From: Acetobacter oryzoeni
Lineage (GTDB): Bacteria > Pseudomonadota > Alphaproteobacteria > Acetobacterales > Acetobacteraceae
Direction of reading: 5' to 3'
Length of the DNA: 64,000 nt
NCBI RefSeq assembly: GCF_004014775.2
Contig: NZ_CP042808.1
Location: 930,001 to 994,000, forward strand
In this document: piece by piece, positions 54,148 to 63,008 of the stretch
Numbering within the stretch: position 1 is the stretch's first letter
Layout of the letters: every line of letters starts with the position of its first letter
Translations under genes and position numbers: made by a program
The notes under the pieces: generated by a model
What the model was told of the DNA's origin: nothing
Database searches by the model: none
What the model saw: only the letters and a program-made list of their open reading frames with translations

Positions 54148-55476
54148 TTAGTGCGAAGAATTGACTGGAACTGGCTGGACGGTCTTGCGCACTTCAGCGG
54201 CCTTTTTCTCAAGGTTTGTCCACGGTGGCAGTGTGGTGCGGGTGCGGCGCAGATAGGCGGCAATGCGGGCCATATCCTTGTCGGACAGCGCATTGTAGAA
54301 GCTGGGCATGGCTACGCCAGATTGCCCTTCTTCCGCCGTAAGCCCACGTAGCATGACCTGATACAGGTTTGTGGGTTCATCCAGCCACAGTGCGTTGTTC
54401 AGCGCCAGATCCGGGCGGCCAAGAACAGGCGTGGGCGCTGCATTGTAATGGCAGGCCGCACAGGCACCCTGATACAGCTTTGCGTCCGGGTCCACATTCG
54501 GGCCGATCAGATCGGTTTTGGAAGCTTCCATGGCGCGGGCCAAGGCGGCCTTGTCGTTCTTTTCACGCTCGGCAGCGTGGTCCACATCCGCAAAGTAATG
54601 CGCAATGGCGTGCACATCTTCTTCCGGCACGGTGGAAAGGAAGCGATGCGGCACGGGGGACATAGGCCCACCAGCCGGGCCGTGCAGCGGTGCTACGCCA
54701 AAGCGCAGATACTGGAACAGCTCATCTTCCGTCCATGTGGTGGGGGTTGGGTTGTGCTCGTTAAGGGCGGGCGCAATCCAGTTATCCACCACGGCACCTT
54801 CGTAGGCGGAGCCTTTCTTTTCGGCTCCCATAAGGTCACGCGGGGTATGGCACGCGCCGCAGTGGGCGTTGCCTTCGGCCAGATAGGCACCGCGGTTCCA
54901 CAATGCATCATGCCGTGGGTCGGGCTTGTACACGCCGGGGCGCAGATACAGCAGTTTCCAGCCAGCCTGAAGAATACGCAGGCTGAGCGGGAAGGGCAGC
55001 TCGTTCGGGCGGCGAGACATATGCACGGCCGGGCGTGTCATGATGTAGGCATACAGATCGGAAATATCCTGATCCGTCATCTTGGTGAAATGATCGTACG
55101 GGAAAGCCGGGATCAGATGCACGCCCTTGCGGGACACACCAAGGTGCATAGCGCGGCGGAAGGCTTCTTCCGACCAAGCGCCAATGCCCATTTCAACATC
55201 TGGTGTGATGTTGGAAGAATAGATGGCCCCAAACGGGGTATCCATTTTATAGTCACCCGCCAGTTCCGGCCCGCCGCCGTTATCTGTGCGGGTGTGACAT
55301 TCTGCGCAATACCCTTCAGCCGCCACAATCCGCCCGCGCTCTATCTGCTCGACAGAAAAGCTGGCTGGGTTTGGCCGCTCAATCGGGGCAATTGGTGGAT
55401 ACCATGCATAATATAAGAACCCGAGCCCCCCAAGGACCCCGGCCGCGGCTACTCCCGCTAGAAGACGTTTGATCAC
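54148..55476 (-). CDS. aldF: Membrane aldehyde dehydrogenase triheme cytochrome c subunit
   Basis: 442 residues from the GTG at 55476 (GGGGGT just upstream); an earlier GTG at 55521 gives 15 more residues. An N-terminal signal-anchor (KRLLAGVAAAGVLGGLGFLYYAW) tethers it to the membrane. Three c-type heme sites are visible: CAECH (57-61), CGACH (206-210) and CAACH (339-343). It accepts electrons from AldG and passes them to ubiquinone. It is first in aldF-aldG-aldH; a dyad at 55625-55639 lies in the upstream region. Confidence 0.87.
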   Translation of the reverse strand: MIKRLLAGVAAAGVLGGLGFLYYAWYPPIAPIERPNPASFSVEQIERGRIVAAEGYCAECHTRTDNGGGPELAGDYKMDTPFGAIYSSNITPDVEMGIGAWSEEAFRRAMHLGVSRKGVHLIPAFPYDHFTKMTDQDISDLYAYIMTRPAVHMSRRPNELPFPLSLRILQAGWKLLYLRPGVYKPDPRHDALWNRGAYLAEGNAHCGACHTPRDLMGAEKKGSAYEGAVVDNWIAPALNEHNPTPTTWTEDELFQYLRFGVAPLHGPAGGPMSPVPHRFLSTVPEEDVHAIAHYFADVDHAAEREKNDKAALARAMEASKTDLIGPNVDPDAKLYQGACAACHYNAAPTPVLGRPDLALNNALWLDEPTNLYQVMLRGLTAEEGQSGVAMPSFYNALSDKDMARIAAYLRRTRTTLPPWTNLEKKAAEVRKTVQPVPVNSSH

Positions 55477-55624
55477 TCTACCCCCAATCCCGTGAAAAAC
55501 GTACCATCTGGCGGGCAACACGTAAGCCTACGCGCCATGAGCCGATGGATCAGCGTCTGAGGTTCGTTTCTTGATTCAGGACGATTCTTATCTGGAATTG
55601 CGATGTAAATAAACGCATAGGTTC

Positions 55625-55639
55625 CACTGTATTACAGTG
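55625..55639. promoter_or_regulatory. Dyad upstream of aldFGH, candidate operator
   Basis: CACTGTA-T-TACAGTG is a perfect 7-bp inverted repeat, extended outward to TT..AA after one mismatch. It lies about 150 bases before the aldF start. The half-site TACAGTG does not match a regulator I can name; the spacing is too short for a LexA box. Confidence 0.4.
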
Positions 55640-55799
55640 AAATCTGAATAAGATTTATTTGTCTGCCGAGAATATTGCAGAAAAACAGGGGTTTCGTCTT
55701 TATCTATATTTTATCGTATATAGTTAAGCGTTGATTTTGCATGTATGCCATGCGTTCAGTTCTTGAAAGAAATCATATTTTTGCGATGGAAAAGGCCGC

Positions 55800-55845
55800 T
55801 GCGCCTCTCTGCTATGGCCGTATTCGGTTTATCAGAGAGAGCGCA
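55800..55845 (-). terminator. Hairpin downstream of the polyol dehydrogenase
   Basis: TGCGCCTCTCTG (55800-55811) pairs with CAGAGAGAGCGCA (55833-55845) with one irregular pair. On the minus strand it is followed after about 7 bases by TTTT. A modest terminator candidate. Confidence 0.45.
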
Positions 55846-55876
55846 ACGGGAAGGCGGCATAAAGGCCTAAGGCAGA

Positions 55877-57349
55877 TTAGCCTGCGTGCTGGGCAAGGGT
55901 TTTGTGTGTGCCCTGTGCGCGAATGCTCTGGCGAATTTTCACAACGTCAGTTGCAAACTCGGGATGATCTTTCAGGTTCCAGCCTGCAAAAACGGTCATC
56001 TGCAACCCTGTGGCCAGATCTTCTGCACGGGCCAGCGCAAGTTGTTCTGCGTTAATGGCGGGTTCTGTAATGGTATAGGGCGTGCCTTTATCCGTAGTGC
56101 CACGCAGATATTCCAGAAAACACGCCGTGCCAAACGCCAGCCGCCAATGATCGCGCCTGGAGCCCAGAACGCCATTGACAGTATCTGTCAGGAACACGGG
56201 CAGTTTGGAGCCGCTATCGGAAGCAATGCGCAAAAGCTGATCGCCCACCGCAGGGTTGCGGAAGCGGTGCAATACCTGCTGAGCATATTGTGCCAGAGAA
56301 ACACCTTTGGGCGGTGTAATGAAGGGTGAGGCGTCTTCTGCCAGAAAACGTTCCAGATGGCCCAGTAGCAAGGTGTCTTCTATGGCATGTGGCACAGTGT
56401 CATACCCCATCAGCACGCCGGGCAATGCCAGCATGGAGTGGGAGGCATTGAGCATCCGCAGTTTTACCTGCTCATAAGGCCCAACGTCATCTGTAAACTG
56501 TACGCCCACCGTTTCCAGTTCTGGCCGACCATCGCAGAAATTGTCTTCAATCACCCATTGCGTAAAATCTTCCGCAAAAATGGGCATCTGGTCAGCAACG
56601 CCCGTCAGGGCATCCAGGCGCGTAATGTCTGCTTCACCAACAGAAGGTGTAATCCGGTCCACCATGCTGGATGGGAAGGTGACGTTTTCTTTCATCCACG
56701 CACCTAAAATAGGGTCACGCGCAGTGGCATAGGTGCAAAAAGCCGTGCGGGCAGCTTTGCCGTTATGGCGCAGGTTATCGCAACTGAGCACCGTAAAGGG
56801 GCCGGTGCCGCTTTCGCGCCGCTGGCGCAGGGCTTCACATACCAACCCGAAAGCCGTTTCGGGCACATCACGTGCTAAATCTGCTTTAATATCAGGGTGA
56901 TCGAGCGTGAAGTTGCCTTCAGCATCCAGGTAGTAGCCACCTTCTGTAATGGTGAGGGTGACAATTTTAATATCCGGGTCTGTCAGGCGCTTAATGGCGG
57001 CAGCGCGATCTTTGGCTGCGTGCACATATTCTATAATGCTGCCGATAACATTGGTTTCATGCGTGCCATCGGGCGCAAAGGCGGTGAGTGTGTACAGGTT
57101 GTCCTGTTCTGCCATAATGGCAGCGCGCTTATCTTCACGCGGTGTATTGCGCAGGCCTACGCCAACAATGGCCCAACCTTGCTGGCCTGCACGCTCCAGA
57201 ACTTTGTTGATATACATGGCCTGATGGGCGCGATGAAAATTGCCCACGCCAAGATGTGCAATGCCTGCCGTGGTTTTCTGCCGATCATAGCGCGGCGTTG
57301 TAACCTGAGCAGGAAGCTGATGCAGTGTGGCGTTGGAAAGAGGGATCAT
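55877..57349 (-). CDS. Mannitol 2-dehydrogenase family polyol dehydrogenase
   Basis: 490 residues from the ATG at 57349. A zinc-independent, NAD(P)-dependent long-chain polyol dehydrogenase with the N-terminal nucleotide motif GIAHLGVGNFHRAHQAMY, the family signature TITEGGYYLDAEG, and a catalytic Lys expected in the second domain (PSSMVDRITPSV; MLNASHSMLALPG). Likely reactions are mannitol-fructose or arabinitol-xylulose interconversion; fructuronate reductase and tagaturonate reductase share the fold. The open frame continues 51 codons upstream, but those residues do not belong to the family. It sits upstream of aldFGH on the same strand with a likely terminator between. Confidence 0.86.
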   Translation of the reverse strand: MIPLSNATLHQLPAQVTTPRYDRQKTTAGIAHLGVGNFHRAHQAMYINKVLERAGQQGWAIVGVGLRNTPREDKRAAIMAEQDNLYTLTAFAPDGTHETNVIGSIIEYVHAAKDRAAAIKRLTDPDIKIVTLTITEGGYYLDAEGNFTLDHPDIKADLARDVPETAFGLVCEALRQRRESGTGPFTVLSCDNLRHNGKAARTAFCTYATARDPILGAWMKENVTFPSSMVDRITPSVGEADITRLDALTGVADQMPIFAEDFTQWVIEDNFCDGRPELETVGVQFTDDVGPYEQVKLRMLNASHSMLALPGVLMGYDTVPHAIEDTLLLGHLERFLAEDASPFITPPKGVSLAQYAQQVLHRFRNPAVGDQLLRIASDSGSKLPVFLTDTVNGVLGSRRDHWRLAFGTACFLEYLRGTTDKGTPYTITEPAINAEQLALARAEDLATGLQMTVFAGWNLKDHPEFATDVVKIRQSIRAQGTHKTLAQHAG

Positions 57350-57571
57350 GAAAACCGTGTACCTCGCTTTAAAATATCTGTTGGGCATAATGTTGGGGCA
57401 AAACGCAGCATAAGCAAGAAAGCTGCGTATGTGAGGCTTGAAAGTGATGGGGCTTTCCGTTAAGGGAGCGCATTCGCACACGCGTCCGGGCTTGTAGGGC
57501 ATGCCCGGCCGTGGTTGGTTGCCTTAATTATTTTAAGGTGACGTTATCCAGATTTGTTCAGGAGTGTTGAA

Positions 57572-57772
57572 ATGCCCAAGATGAAGACCAAGTCGTCGGT
57601 CAAAAAGCGGTTTAAAATCACCGCAACCGGCAAGGTGCTCTCTGGTCCGTGCGGTAAGCGCCACGGCCTTATCAAGCGCCCTCAGAAAATGAAGCGCTCC
57701 GCACGCGGCACGCAGACCATGACCCCGCAGGACGGTCGTACCGTCAAGCAGTGGGCCCCCTACGGGCTATAA
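57572..57772 (+). CDS. rpmI: 50S ribosomal protein L35
   Basis: 66 residues. The sequence [15 protein letters not shown] and the basic core [14 protein letters not shown] are diagnostic. AGGAG lies 7 bases upstream of the ATG at 57572; a start 6 codons earlier is unlikely. It heads rpmI-rplT-pheS-pheT; infC, which often comes first, is not adjacent. The 222-base gap upstream, shared with the divergent polyol dehydrogenase, must contain the promoter and possibly an L20-type leader. Confidence 0.96.
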   Translation: MPKMKTKSSVKKRFKITATGKVLSGPCGKRHGLIKRPQKMKRSARGTQTMTPQDGRTVKQWAPYGL

Positions 57773-57786
57773 GGAGCATCTGATTC

Positions 57787-58146
57787 ATGGCACGTGTAAA
57801 ACGGGGTGTTACCACCCTTGCTCGTCATAAAAAGGTTCTGGAACTGGCCAAGGGTTATCGCGGCCGCTCCTCCACCAACTATCGCATTGCGCTGGAACGT
57901 GTTGAAAAGGCACTGCGCTATGCTTACCGTGACCGCCGCAACAAAAAGCGTGAATTCCGCGCTCTGTGGATTCAGCGTATCAACGCTGCGGTGCGCGAAC
58001 ATGGCCTGACCTACAGCCGTTTCATCAACGGTCTGGACAAGGCTGGTATCGAAATCGACCGTAAGGTGCTGGCCGCCATTGCGTTTGATGATGCCGCAAC
58101 CTTTGCTGAAATCGTAAAGAAGGCTCAGGCTGCTCTGGCTGCCTGA
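57787..58146 (+). CDS. rplT: 50S ribosomal protein L20
   Basis: 119 residues, standard. The basic N-terminal extension ([26 protein letters not shown] split by conserved Lys/Arg) and the C-terminal globular RNA-binding domain ([19 protein letters not shown]) are clear. It is needed early in 50S assembly, and in other bacteria it represses its own operon. GGAG lies 10 bases before the ATG. A terminator follows 34 bases after the stop. Confidence 0.97.
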   Translation: MARVKRGVTTLARHKKVLELAKGYRGRSSTNYRIALERVEKALRYAYRDRRNKKREFRALWIQRINAAVREHGLTYSRFINGLDKAGIEIDRKVLAAIAFDDAATFAEIVKKAQAALAA

Positions 58147-58179
58147 TCTGCCTGTCTGATACGATAAGGTTGAAGAAAA

Positions 58180-58205
58180 GGCCGTCCCACGTGGGCGGCC
58201 TTTTT
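58180..58205 (+). terminator. Intrinsic terminator after rplT
   Basis: GGCCGTCCCAC and GTGGGCGGCC (58180-58200) pair with a single bulge, followed by five T. It separates rpmI-rplT from pheST. Confidence 0.82.
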
Positions 58206-58226
58206 GCTTGGTGCCGGTGAGGGAAG

Positions 58227-58304
58227 ATGTGGTTTTCCCTCTTGGGGCTTTTCTCCCGCTGCGGGAGATTGTATCCGCCCGGTAAGCATTTTCTCCTCGC
58301 GTGA
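58227..58304 (+). CDS. Possible pheST leader peptide
   Basis: A 25-codon frame starts at an ATG with a GAGGG just before it and ends in a TGA that overlaps the pheS ribosome binding site (TGAGG). It contains Phe at positions 3, 9 and 22. Two hairpins lie in or around it: GAGGGAA/TTCCCTC (58219-58241) and CTCCCGC/GCGGGAG (58253-58267). The Phe content is modest compared with classical phe leader peptides, so this could be chance. Confidence 0.28.
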   Translation: MWFSLLGLFSRCGRLYPPGKHFLLA

Positions 58305-58310
58305 GGTTTC

Positions 58311-59381
58311 ATGAGCAACGATCTTGAGATTCTGCGGCAGGAAGTCCTGTCCGAACTGGCTGGCGCCACAGACCTGAAAGCATGGGATGCCGTGCGTGTC
58401 AGCACACTGGGAAAATCCGGCAGGCTGACGGCTTTGCTCAAAGCGCTGGGGAAAATGCAGCCCGATGAACGCAAAGCCCGTGGTGTGGCGCTGAACCGCC
58501 TGCGTGATGAACTAACCCGCGCGATTGAAGCGCGCGGCAAAGAACTGGAAGCCGCAGAGCTGGAAGCCCGTCTGGTTGCCGAGCGGGTAGATGTTACCCT
58601 GCCACCACCGCCGGTGGAACGTGGCTACCTGCACCCCATCAGCCGCACGATTGAAGAAATGACCGCCATTTTTGGCGCCATGGGCTTTAAGGTGGCAGAA
58701 GGGCCGGATATCGAAACCGACTGGCACAACTTCTCCGCCCTCAACACGCCTGATCATCATCCTGCCCGCACGGATCATGATACGTTTTATCTGCCGCCAC
58801 AGCCGGGGCTGGACGTAACGCGTGTGCTGCGTACCCAGACATCTGGCGTGCAAATCCGCACCATGCTGGCGCAAAAGCCGCCTATCCGCGTAATTGTGCC
58901 GGGCCGCACTTACCGGGCGGATCATGATGCCACGCATTCCCCCATGTTCCACCAGTGCGAAGGCCTGGTTGTGGGCAAGGGCATTACATTGGGGCACCTT
59001 AAGGGCTGCCTGATTGAATTTTTGCGGGCGTTTTTTGGTAAGCCGGAACTGCCGGTGCGCTTCCGTTCTTCCTACTTCCCATTTACCGAACCTTCTTTGG
59101 AAGTGGATATTGGCTGGTCTCGCAAAACCGGTGAGATCGGTGGTGGGGAAGACTGGCTGGAAGTGCTGGGTGCAGGCATGATTCACGCCCGTGTGCTGGC
59201 CAACTGTGGGCTGGACCCGCGTGAATGGCAGGGCTTTGCCTTTGGTATGGGCATTGAGCGGCTGGCCATGCTGAAGAACGGTATTCCCGATCTGCGTTCG
59301 TTTTATGAAAGTGATATCCGCTGGCTGCGCTATTATGGGTCGGACCCACTTGCGCCCGCGCTACTGCATGAGGGGGTGTGA
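58311..59381 (+). CDS. pheS: Phenylalanine-tRNA ligase alpha subunit
   Basis: 356 residues. The catalytic class II subunit of the alpha2beta2 enzyme that charges tRNA-Phe. The N-terminal coiled coil (about 1-90) contacts tRNA. Motif 2 is [17 protein letters not shown] and motif 3 is [22 protein letters not shown]. Its stop is 3 bases from the pheT start. The short GAGG-TTTC-ATG ribosome binding site overlaps the stop of a possible leader peptide. Confidence 0.97.
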   Translation: MSNDLEILRQEVLSELAGATDLKAWDAVRVSTLGKSGRLTALLKALGKMQPDERKARGVALNRLRDELTRAIEARGKELEAAELEARLVAERVDVTLPPPPVERGYLHPISRTIEEMTAIFGAMGFKVAEGPDIETDWHNFSALNTPDHHPARTDHDTFYLPPQPGLDVTRVLRTQTSGVQIRTMLAQKPPIRVIVPGRTYRADHDATHSPMFHQCEGLVVGKGITLGHLKGCLIEFLRAFFGKPELPVRFRSSYFPFTEPSLEVDIGWSRKTGEIGGGEDWLEVLGAGMIHARVLANCGLDPREWQGFAFGMGIERLAMLKNGIPDLRSFYESDIRWLRYYGSDPLAPALLHEGV

Positions 59382-59384
59382 GGA

Positions 59385-61844
59385 ATGAAGTTCACGCTAT
59401 CTTGGTTGTATGACCATCTGGATACGCAGGCCACGCTGGAAGAAATCTGCGCGAAGCTGAACCAGATCGGGCTTGAAGTTGAAAGTGTAGAAAACCGCGG
59501 TGCGGCAATTGAGCCATTTTTAACCGCCCGTATTCTGGATGCCCAGCCGCACCCCAATGCAGACCGCCTACAGGTATGCCGGGTAGATGCAGGCCCCGGT
59601 TTTCAGGACGTGCAGGTGGTGTGTGGTGCCCCCAACGCACGCAAGGGGCTAGCCGTTATTTTTGCCAAGCCGGGCACCTATGTGCCGGGGCTGGATATTA
59701 CCATCAAGGAAGGCAAGATCCGTGGTGAAGCCAGCGGCGGTATGCTGTGCTCCCTGCGTGAACTGGGCCTTGGTGAAGAAAGCAACGGCATTGCAGAACT
59801 GCCGGAAGATACGCTTCCCGGCCAGTCCTATGCTGATTTTGCTGGCCTTGATGATGTGGTGATCGACATCGCTATTACCCCTAACCGGGGTGATGCACTG
59901 GGTGTGCGTGGCATTGCGCGGGATCTGGCCGCTGCCGGGCTGGGCACGTTGCGCCCATGGCTGGCAGAAACGGTGGAAGGCAAGTTTGATTCCCCCGTGG
60001 TGTGGGATATTTCCTACCCGGAAGCCTGCCCGTGGGTGCTGGGCCGCACTATTCGTGGTGTAAAAAATGGCCCCAGCCCGGAATGGTTGCAGCGCAAGTT
60101 GGAAAGCATTGGCCTGCGCCCGATTTCTGCACTGGTGGATATTACCAACTATTTCTGTTTCGATCTCGGCCGCCCGCTGCACGTGTTTGATGCCGCCAAA
60201 ATTTCTGGTGGCAAGCTGACAATTTGCCGTGGCGAAGGCGAGCAGTTTCGTGCGCTGGATGGGCAGGACTACACAGTTGGCCCGGAAGACTGCGTGATTG
60301 CAGATCAGGCTGGCGTGCAGTCTCTGGCCGGGATTATGGGCGGTGAGGCCACAGGTGCCACAGCAGAAACCACAGATGTATTTGTGGAATGCGCACTGTT
60401 TGACCCTGTGAAAATTGCTCTGAGCGCCCGCCGCGTGGGTGTTTCTTCAGATTCCAGCTATCGGTTTGAACGCGGGGTAGATCAGGCGCTGCCGGTTTCG
60501 GCTTTGGAAGCTGCAACACGCCTGATTATTGATCTGTGCGGTGGTGAGGCCAGCGAAGTTGTTTCTGCCGGTGAACAGCCTGCATGGCAGCGTGATGCCA
60601 CGCTGCGCTTTGCCCGTGTGCGTGATCTGGGTGGTCTGGATGTGCCTGCTGATGAAAGCGTGGATCTGCTGGAAAAGCTGGGCTTTGAGGTGCAGGAACG
60701 CACCAATACGCAAGTGCGTGTGAGCGTGCCATCATGGCGGAATGATATTGCCCAAAAGCCTGTTCTGGCACAGGGCGAAGGTATTCCGGCTGATGTGGCA
60801 GCCAAGGCTGCGGAAGGCGTTGTGGCCATAGAATCAGAAAGTGATCTGGTTGAAGAAGTGCTGCGCCTGAAAGGGCTGGATGCTGTGCCTGCAGTGCCGC
60901 TGCCATCTGTGGTGGTTGTGCCAGAAGCAGCACTCACACCTCGGCAGGCGCGTCTGGCACTGGCACGGCGCTTTCTGGCCGCACGTGGGCTAACAGAAAC
61001 AGTCGGTTTCTCCTTCGTTTCGCATGAGGCAGCTGAGCGATTTGGTGGTGCGCCGGAATCCCTGCGTCTGCTTAACCCTATTGCGTCTGATCTGGACCAG
61101 ATGCGCCCCACACCCATGATCAACCTGTTGGCTGCGGTTAAGCACAACAGTGCACGCGGATGGGGTGATCTGGGGCTGTTTGAAGTTGGCCCGGCGTTTG
61201 CAGAAAACGGCCAGCAGCCAGTGGTGGCTGGTGTGCGCTCTGGCCATACACCGCGTTATCCGGGGCAGGCGGGGCAGGCTGTTTCTCTCTGGGCGGTCAA
61301 GGCAGATGCGCTGGAGCTGCTCCAGCAGCTTAGCGTTAACCCAGATGCCATCAGCACCACCACAGATGCACCGGGTTGGTACCACCCCGGCCGTTCTGGC
61401 GTGCTGCGGCAGGGGCCTAAAAACGTTCTGGCCTATTTTGGTGAGTTGCATCCCTCTCTGCTTCAGGCCGAAGGTATTGATGTGCCGGTTGTCGGGTTTG
61501 AGCTGATGCCGGATGTGGTGCCAGACCCCAAACGTAAAAAGAAAGCCGCACCGCGTCTTTCTGCGTTCCAGCCCGTGCGGCGTGATTTTGCATTTGTTGT
61601 GGCACGTGATGTACCGGGTGAAAAACTGTTGCGGGCCGTGCGCGGGGCAGAGCGCCAGCTTGTGGCAGATGTAAGCCTGTTTGATGTGTATGAAGGCCCG
61701 CATGTGCCAGAAGGGCATCGCTCCATCGGTGTGGAAGTGACCCTTCAGCCCATGGATAAAAGCCTGACAGATGCGGAACTGGAAGCTGTGTCTGAAAAAA
61801 TTGTTGCCGCTGTTACCAAGGCAACAGGCGCAACCCTGCGTTAA
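59385..61844 (+). CDS. pheT: Phenylalanine-tRNA ligase beta subunit
   Basis: 819 residues. Domains in order: B1 with an inserted EMAP/OB-fold tRNA-binding domain (EPFLTARILDAQPHPNADRLQVCRVDAG, about 40-150), the B3/B4 editing domain (about 210-380), B5 (about 400-505), a catalytic-like core (about 520-700), and a C-terminal FDX-ACB anticodon-binding domain (about 725-819). An insertion of roughly 28 residues (about 456-484) splits the B5 motif, between PSWRNDI and SDLVEEVLR, compared with E. coli. It edits mischarged Tyr-tRNA. pheS lies 3 bases upstream. Confidence 0.96.
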   Translation: MKFTLSWLYDHLDTQATLEEICAKLNQIGLEVESVENRGAAIEPFLTARILDAQPHPNADRLQVCRVDAGPGFQDVQVVCGAPNARKGLAVIFAKPGTYVPGLDITIKEGKIRGEASGGMLCSLRELGLGEESNGIAELPEDTLPGQSYADFAGLDDVVIDIAITPNRGDALGVRGIARDLAAAGLGTLRPWLAETVEGKFDSPVVWDISYPEACPWVLGRTIRGVKNGPSPEWLQRKLESIGLRPISALVDITNYFCFDLGRPLHVFDAAKISGGKLTICRGEGEQFRALDGQDYTVGPEDCVIADQAGVQSLAGIMGGEATGATAETTDVFVECALFDPVKIALSARRVGVSSDSSYRFERGVDQALPVSALEAATRLIIDLCGGEASEVVSAGEQPAWQRDATLRFARVRDLGGLDVPADESVDLLEKLGFEVQERTNTQVRVSVPSWRNDIAQKPVLAQGEGIPADVAAKAAEGVVAIESESDLVEEVLRLKGLDAVPAVPLPSVVVVPEAALTPRQARLALARRFLAARGLTETVGFSFVSHEAAERFGGAPESLRLLNPIASDLDQMRPTPMINLLAAVKHNSARGWGDLGLFEVGPAFAENGQQPVVAGVRSGHTPRYPGQAGQAVSLWAVKADALELLQQLSVNPDAISTTTDAPGWYHPGRSGVLRQGPKNVLAYFGELHPSLLQAEGIDVPVVGFELMPDVVPDPKRKKKAAPRLSAFQPVRRDFAFVVARDVPGEKLLRAVRGAERQLVADVSLFDVYEGPHVPEGHRSIGVEVTLQPMDKSLTDAELEAVSEKIVAAVTKATGATLR

Positions 61845-61864
61845 GTAGGAAGGAGCAGGGCTGT

Positions 61865-62911
61865 ATGAAGGAAAAGCGCATCATGGCGGGTAGGGCAAAA
61901 ATTATGAGTTGGAAGAAAACTGCTGCCCTCTCTGCCTTGTTGTGTGGCTTGGCGGGCGCTGTTTTGCCACAGGCGCAGGCCGAGCAGATTACAGGGGCCG
62001 GTTCCAGCTTTGCCGCGCCCCTGTATCAGTCATGGTCAGCGCATTCTGCGGCGCAAACCGGTGTGCAGCTGAATTATCAGACCATTGGCTCCGGCGCTGG
62101 GCAAAATCAGGTTCTGGCTGGCACGGTAGATTTTGGGGCATCCGATGCTCCTATGTCTCATGCGCGGTTGGAGGCGGGGCATTTGCTCCAGTTTCCCACC
62201 GCTATTGGTGGCATTGTTGTTATTGCCAATGTGCCGGGCGTGCCTGAAGGCGCCTTACGCCTTACCGGCCCCGTTCTGGCAGCGATTTATGATGGTTCCA
62301 TCACGCAGTGGAATGATCCGCGCATTGTAGCGCTCAACCCCGGTGTTACATTGCCGGATCTGCCCGTGGCTCCGCTGCATCGGGCAGATGGGTCTGGCAC
62401 AACCTACGTGTTTACAGAATATCTTGGCCGGGTTTCTCCCACGTGGGAGAAACAGGTAGGGCGTGGCACATCTGTTGCATGGCCAGTTGGCGCAGGTGCC
62501 CGTGGGAATGATGGCATTGCTTCTTACGTTAAAAATACGGAAGGCAGTGTGGGGTATGCGGAATATGCCTATGCAGAACGCAACCATCTTTCCACCGTTG
62601 TTCTGCAAAATCGGGCCGGGGAATTTGTGGTGCCGTCTGTTACCAGTTTTACACGGGCTGCGGAAAATGCCACGTGGGACCATGCAGACATGACAGCCTC
62701 GCTCTGTGATGCAGATGGCGCCGGAAGCTGGCCGATTGTTACCACCACTTATGCGCTCGTACCGCGTGAGGCGAATGAGGCAAACCACGGAAATGCTGTA
62801 AGAACGTTCTTCCGTTGGGGCGTAAAGGATGGAGAAGCCGCCAGCCGGGAGCTGGACTACGTGCCATTGCCTCCAGTTGTGCGGGATGCCGTTCTGGAGC
62901 GGCTGAAATAG
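61865..62911 (+). CDS. pstS: Phosphate ABC transporter substrate-binding protein PstS
   Basis: 348 residues. A signal peptide (1-39, hydrophobic core ALSALLCGLAGAVL) is followed by the PstS fold: ITGAGSSFAAPLYQSW, the phosphate-site serine motif GSGAGQNQVLAGTVDFGASDAP, and RADGSGTTYVFTEYL. It binds periplasmic phosphate for PstCAB. AAGGAG lies 9 bases before the ATG. It starts 20 bases after pheT, so it may be partly cotranscribed with it. pstCAB and phoU are not within the window. Confidence 0.9.
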   Translation: MKEKRIMAGRAKIMSWKKTAALSALLCGLAGAVLPQAQAEQITGAGSSFAAPLYQSWSAHSAAQTGVQLNYQTIGSGAGQNQVLAGTVDFGASDAPMSHARLEAGHLLQFPTAIGGIVVIANVPGVPEGALRLTGPVLAAIYDGSITQWNDPRIVALNPGVTLPDLPVAPLHRADGSGTTYVFTEYLGRVSPTWEKQVGRGTSVAWPVGAGARGNDGIASYVKNTEGSVGYAEYAYAERNHLSTVVLQNRAGEFVVPSVTSFTRAAENATWDHADMTASLCDADGAGSWPIVTTTYALVPREANEANHGNAVRTFFRWGVKDGEAASRELDYVPLPPVVRDAVLERLK

Positions 62912-62968
62912 GCGGATAATCTGGTTATCCGGTTCTTCCCGCGTTCATCCTGCGGTTGTCCCACGTTT

Positions 62969-62990
62969 CATCCACAGATTCTGTGGATAA
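62969..62990. promoter_or_regulatory. Palindrome with a perfect DnaA-box sequence
   Basis: ATCCACAG (62970-62977) and CTGTGGAT (62981-62988) form an 8-bp inverted repeat in the gap between pstS and the convergent binding-protein gene. Read on the minus strand it contains TTATCCACA, the consensus DnaA box; the other arm (TCATCCACA) differs by one base. A second small hairpin, CGGATAA/TTATCCG, lies at 62913-62931. It could be a DnaA site or simply part of a transcription stop; neither hairpin has a T run. Confidence 0.4.
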
Positions 62991-63008
62991 CGCGCTACGC
63001 GGGATAAG

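Larger units (their letters stand above)
55477..55876. other. Gap between aldF and the polyol dehydrogenase
   Basis: 400 bases on the minus-strand path: downstream of the polyol dehydrogenase and upstream of aldF. It holds a terminator-like hairpin at 55800-55845, an AT-rich stretch at about 55640-55740, and a small perfect dyad at 55625-55639. A 104-codon frame on the plus strand from 55741 has no ribosome binding site and looks spurious. Confidence 0.55.

Noticed and set aside
55625..55639. Reading the aldF upstream dyad as a LexA (SOS) box
   Set aside because: The CTG and CAG halves are separated by 5 bases; LexA boxes of that type need 10, and alphaproteobacterial LexA uses a different motif.
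55741..56055. 104-codon plus-strand frame before the polyol dehydrogenase end
   Set aside because: No ribosome binding site, runs antisense into the polyol dehydrogenase, and has no recognisable domain.
62913..62990. Chromosomal replication origin
   Set aside because: Only one perfect and one imperfect DnaA box, with no AT-rich unwinding element and no dnaA, dnaN or hemE-type neighbour.
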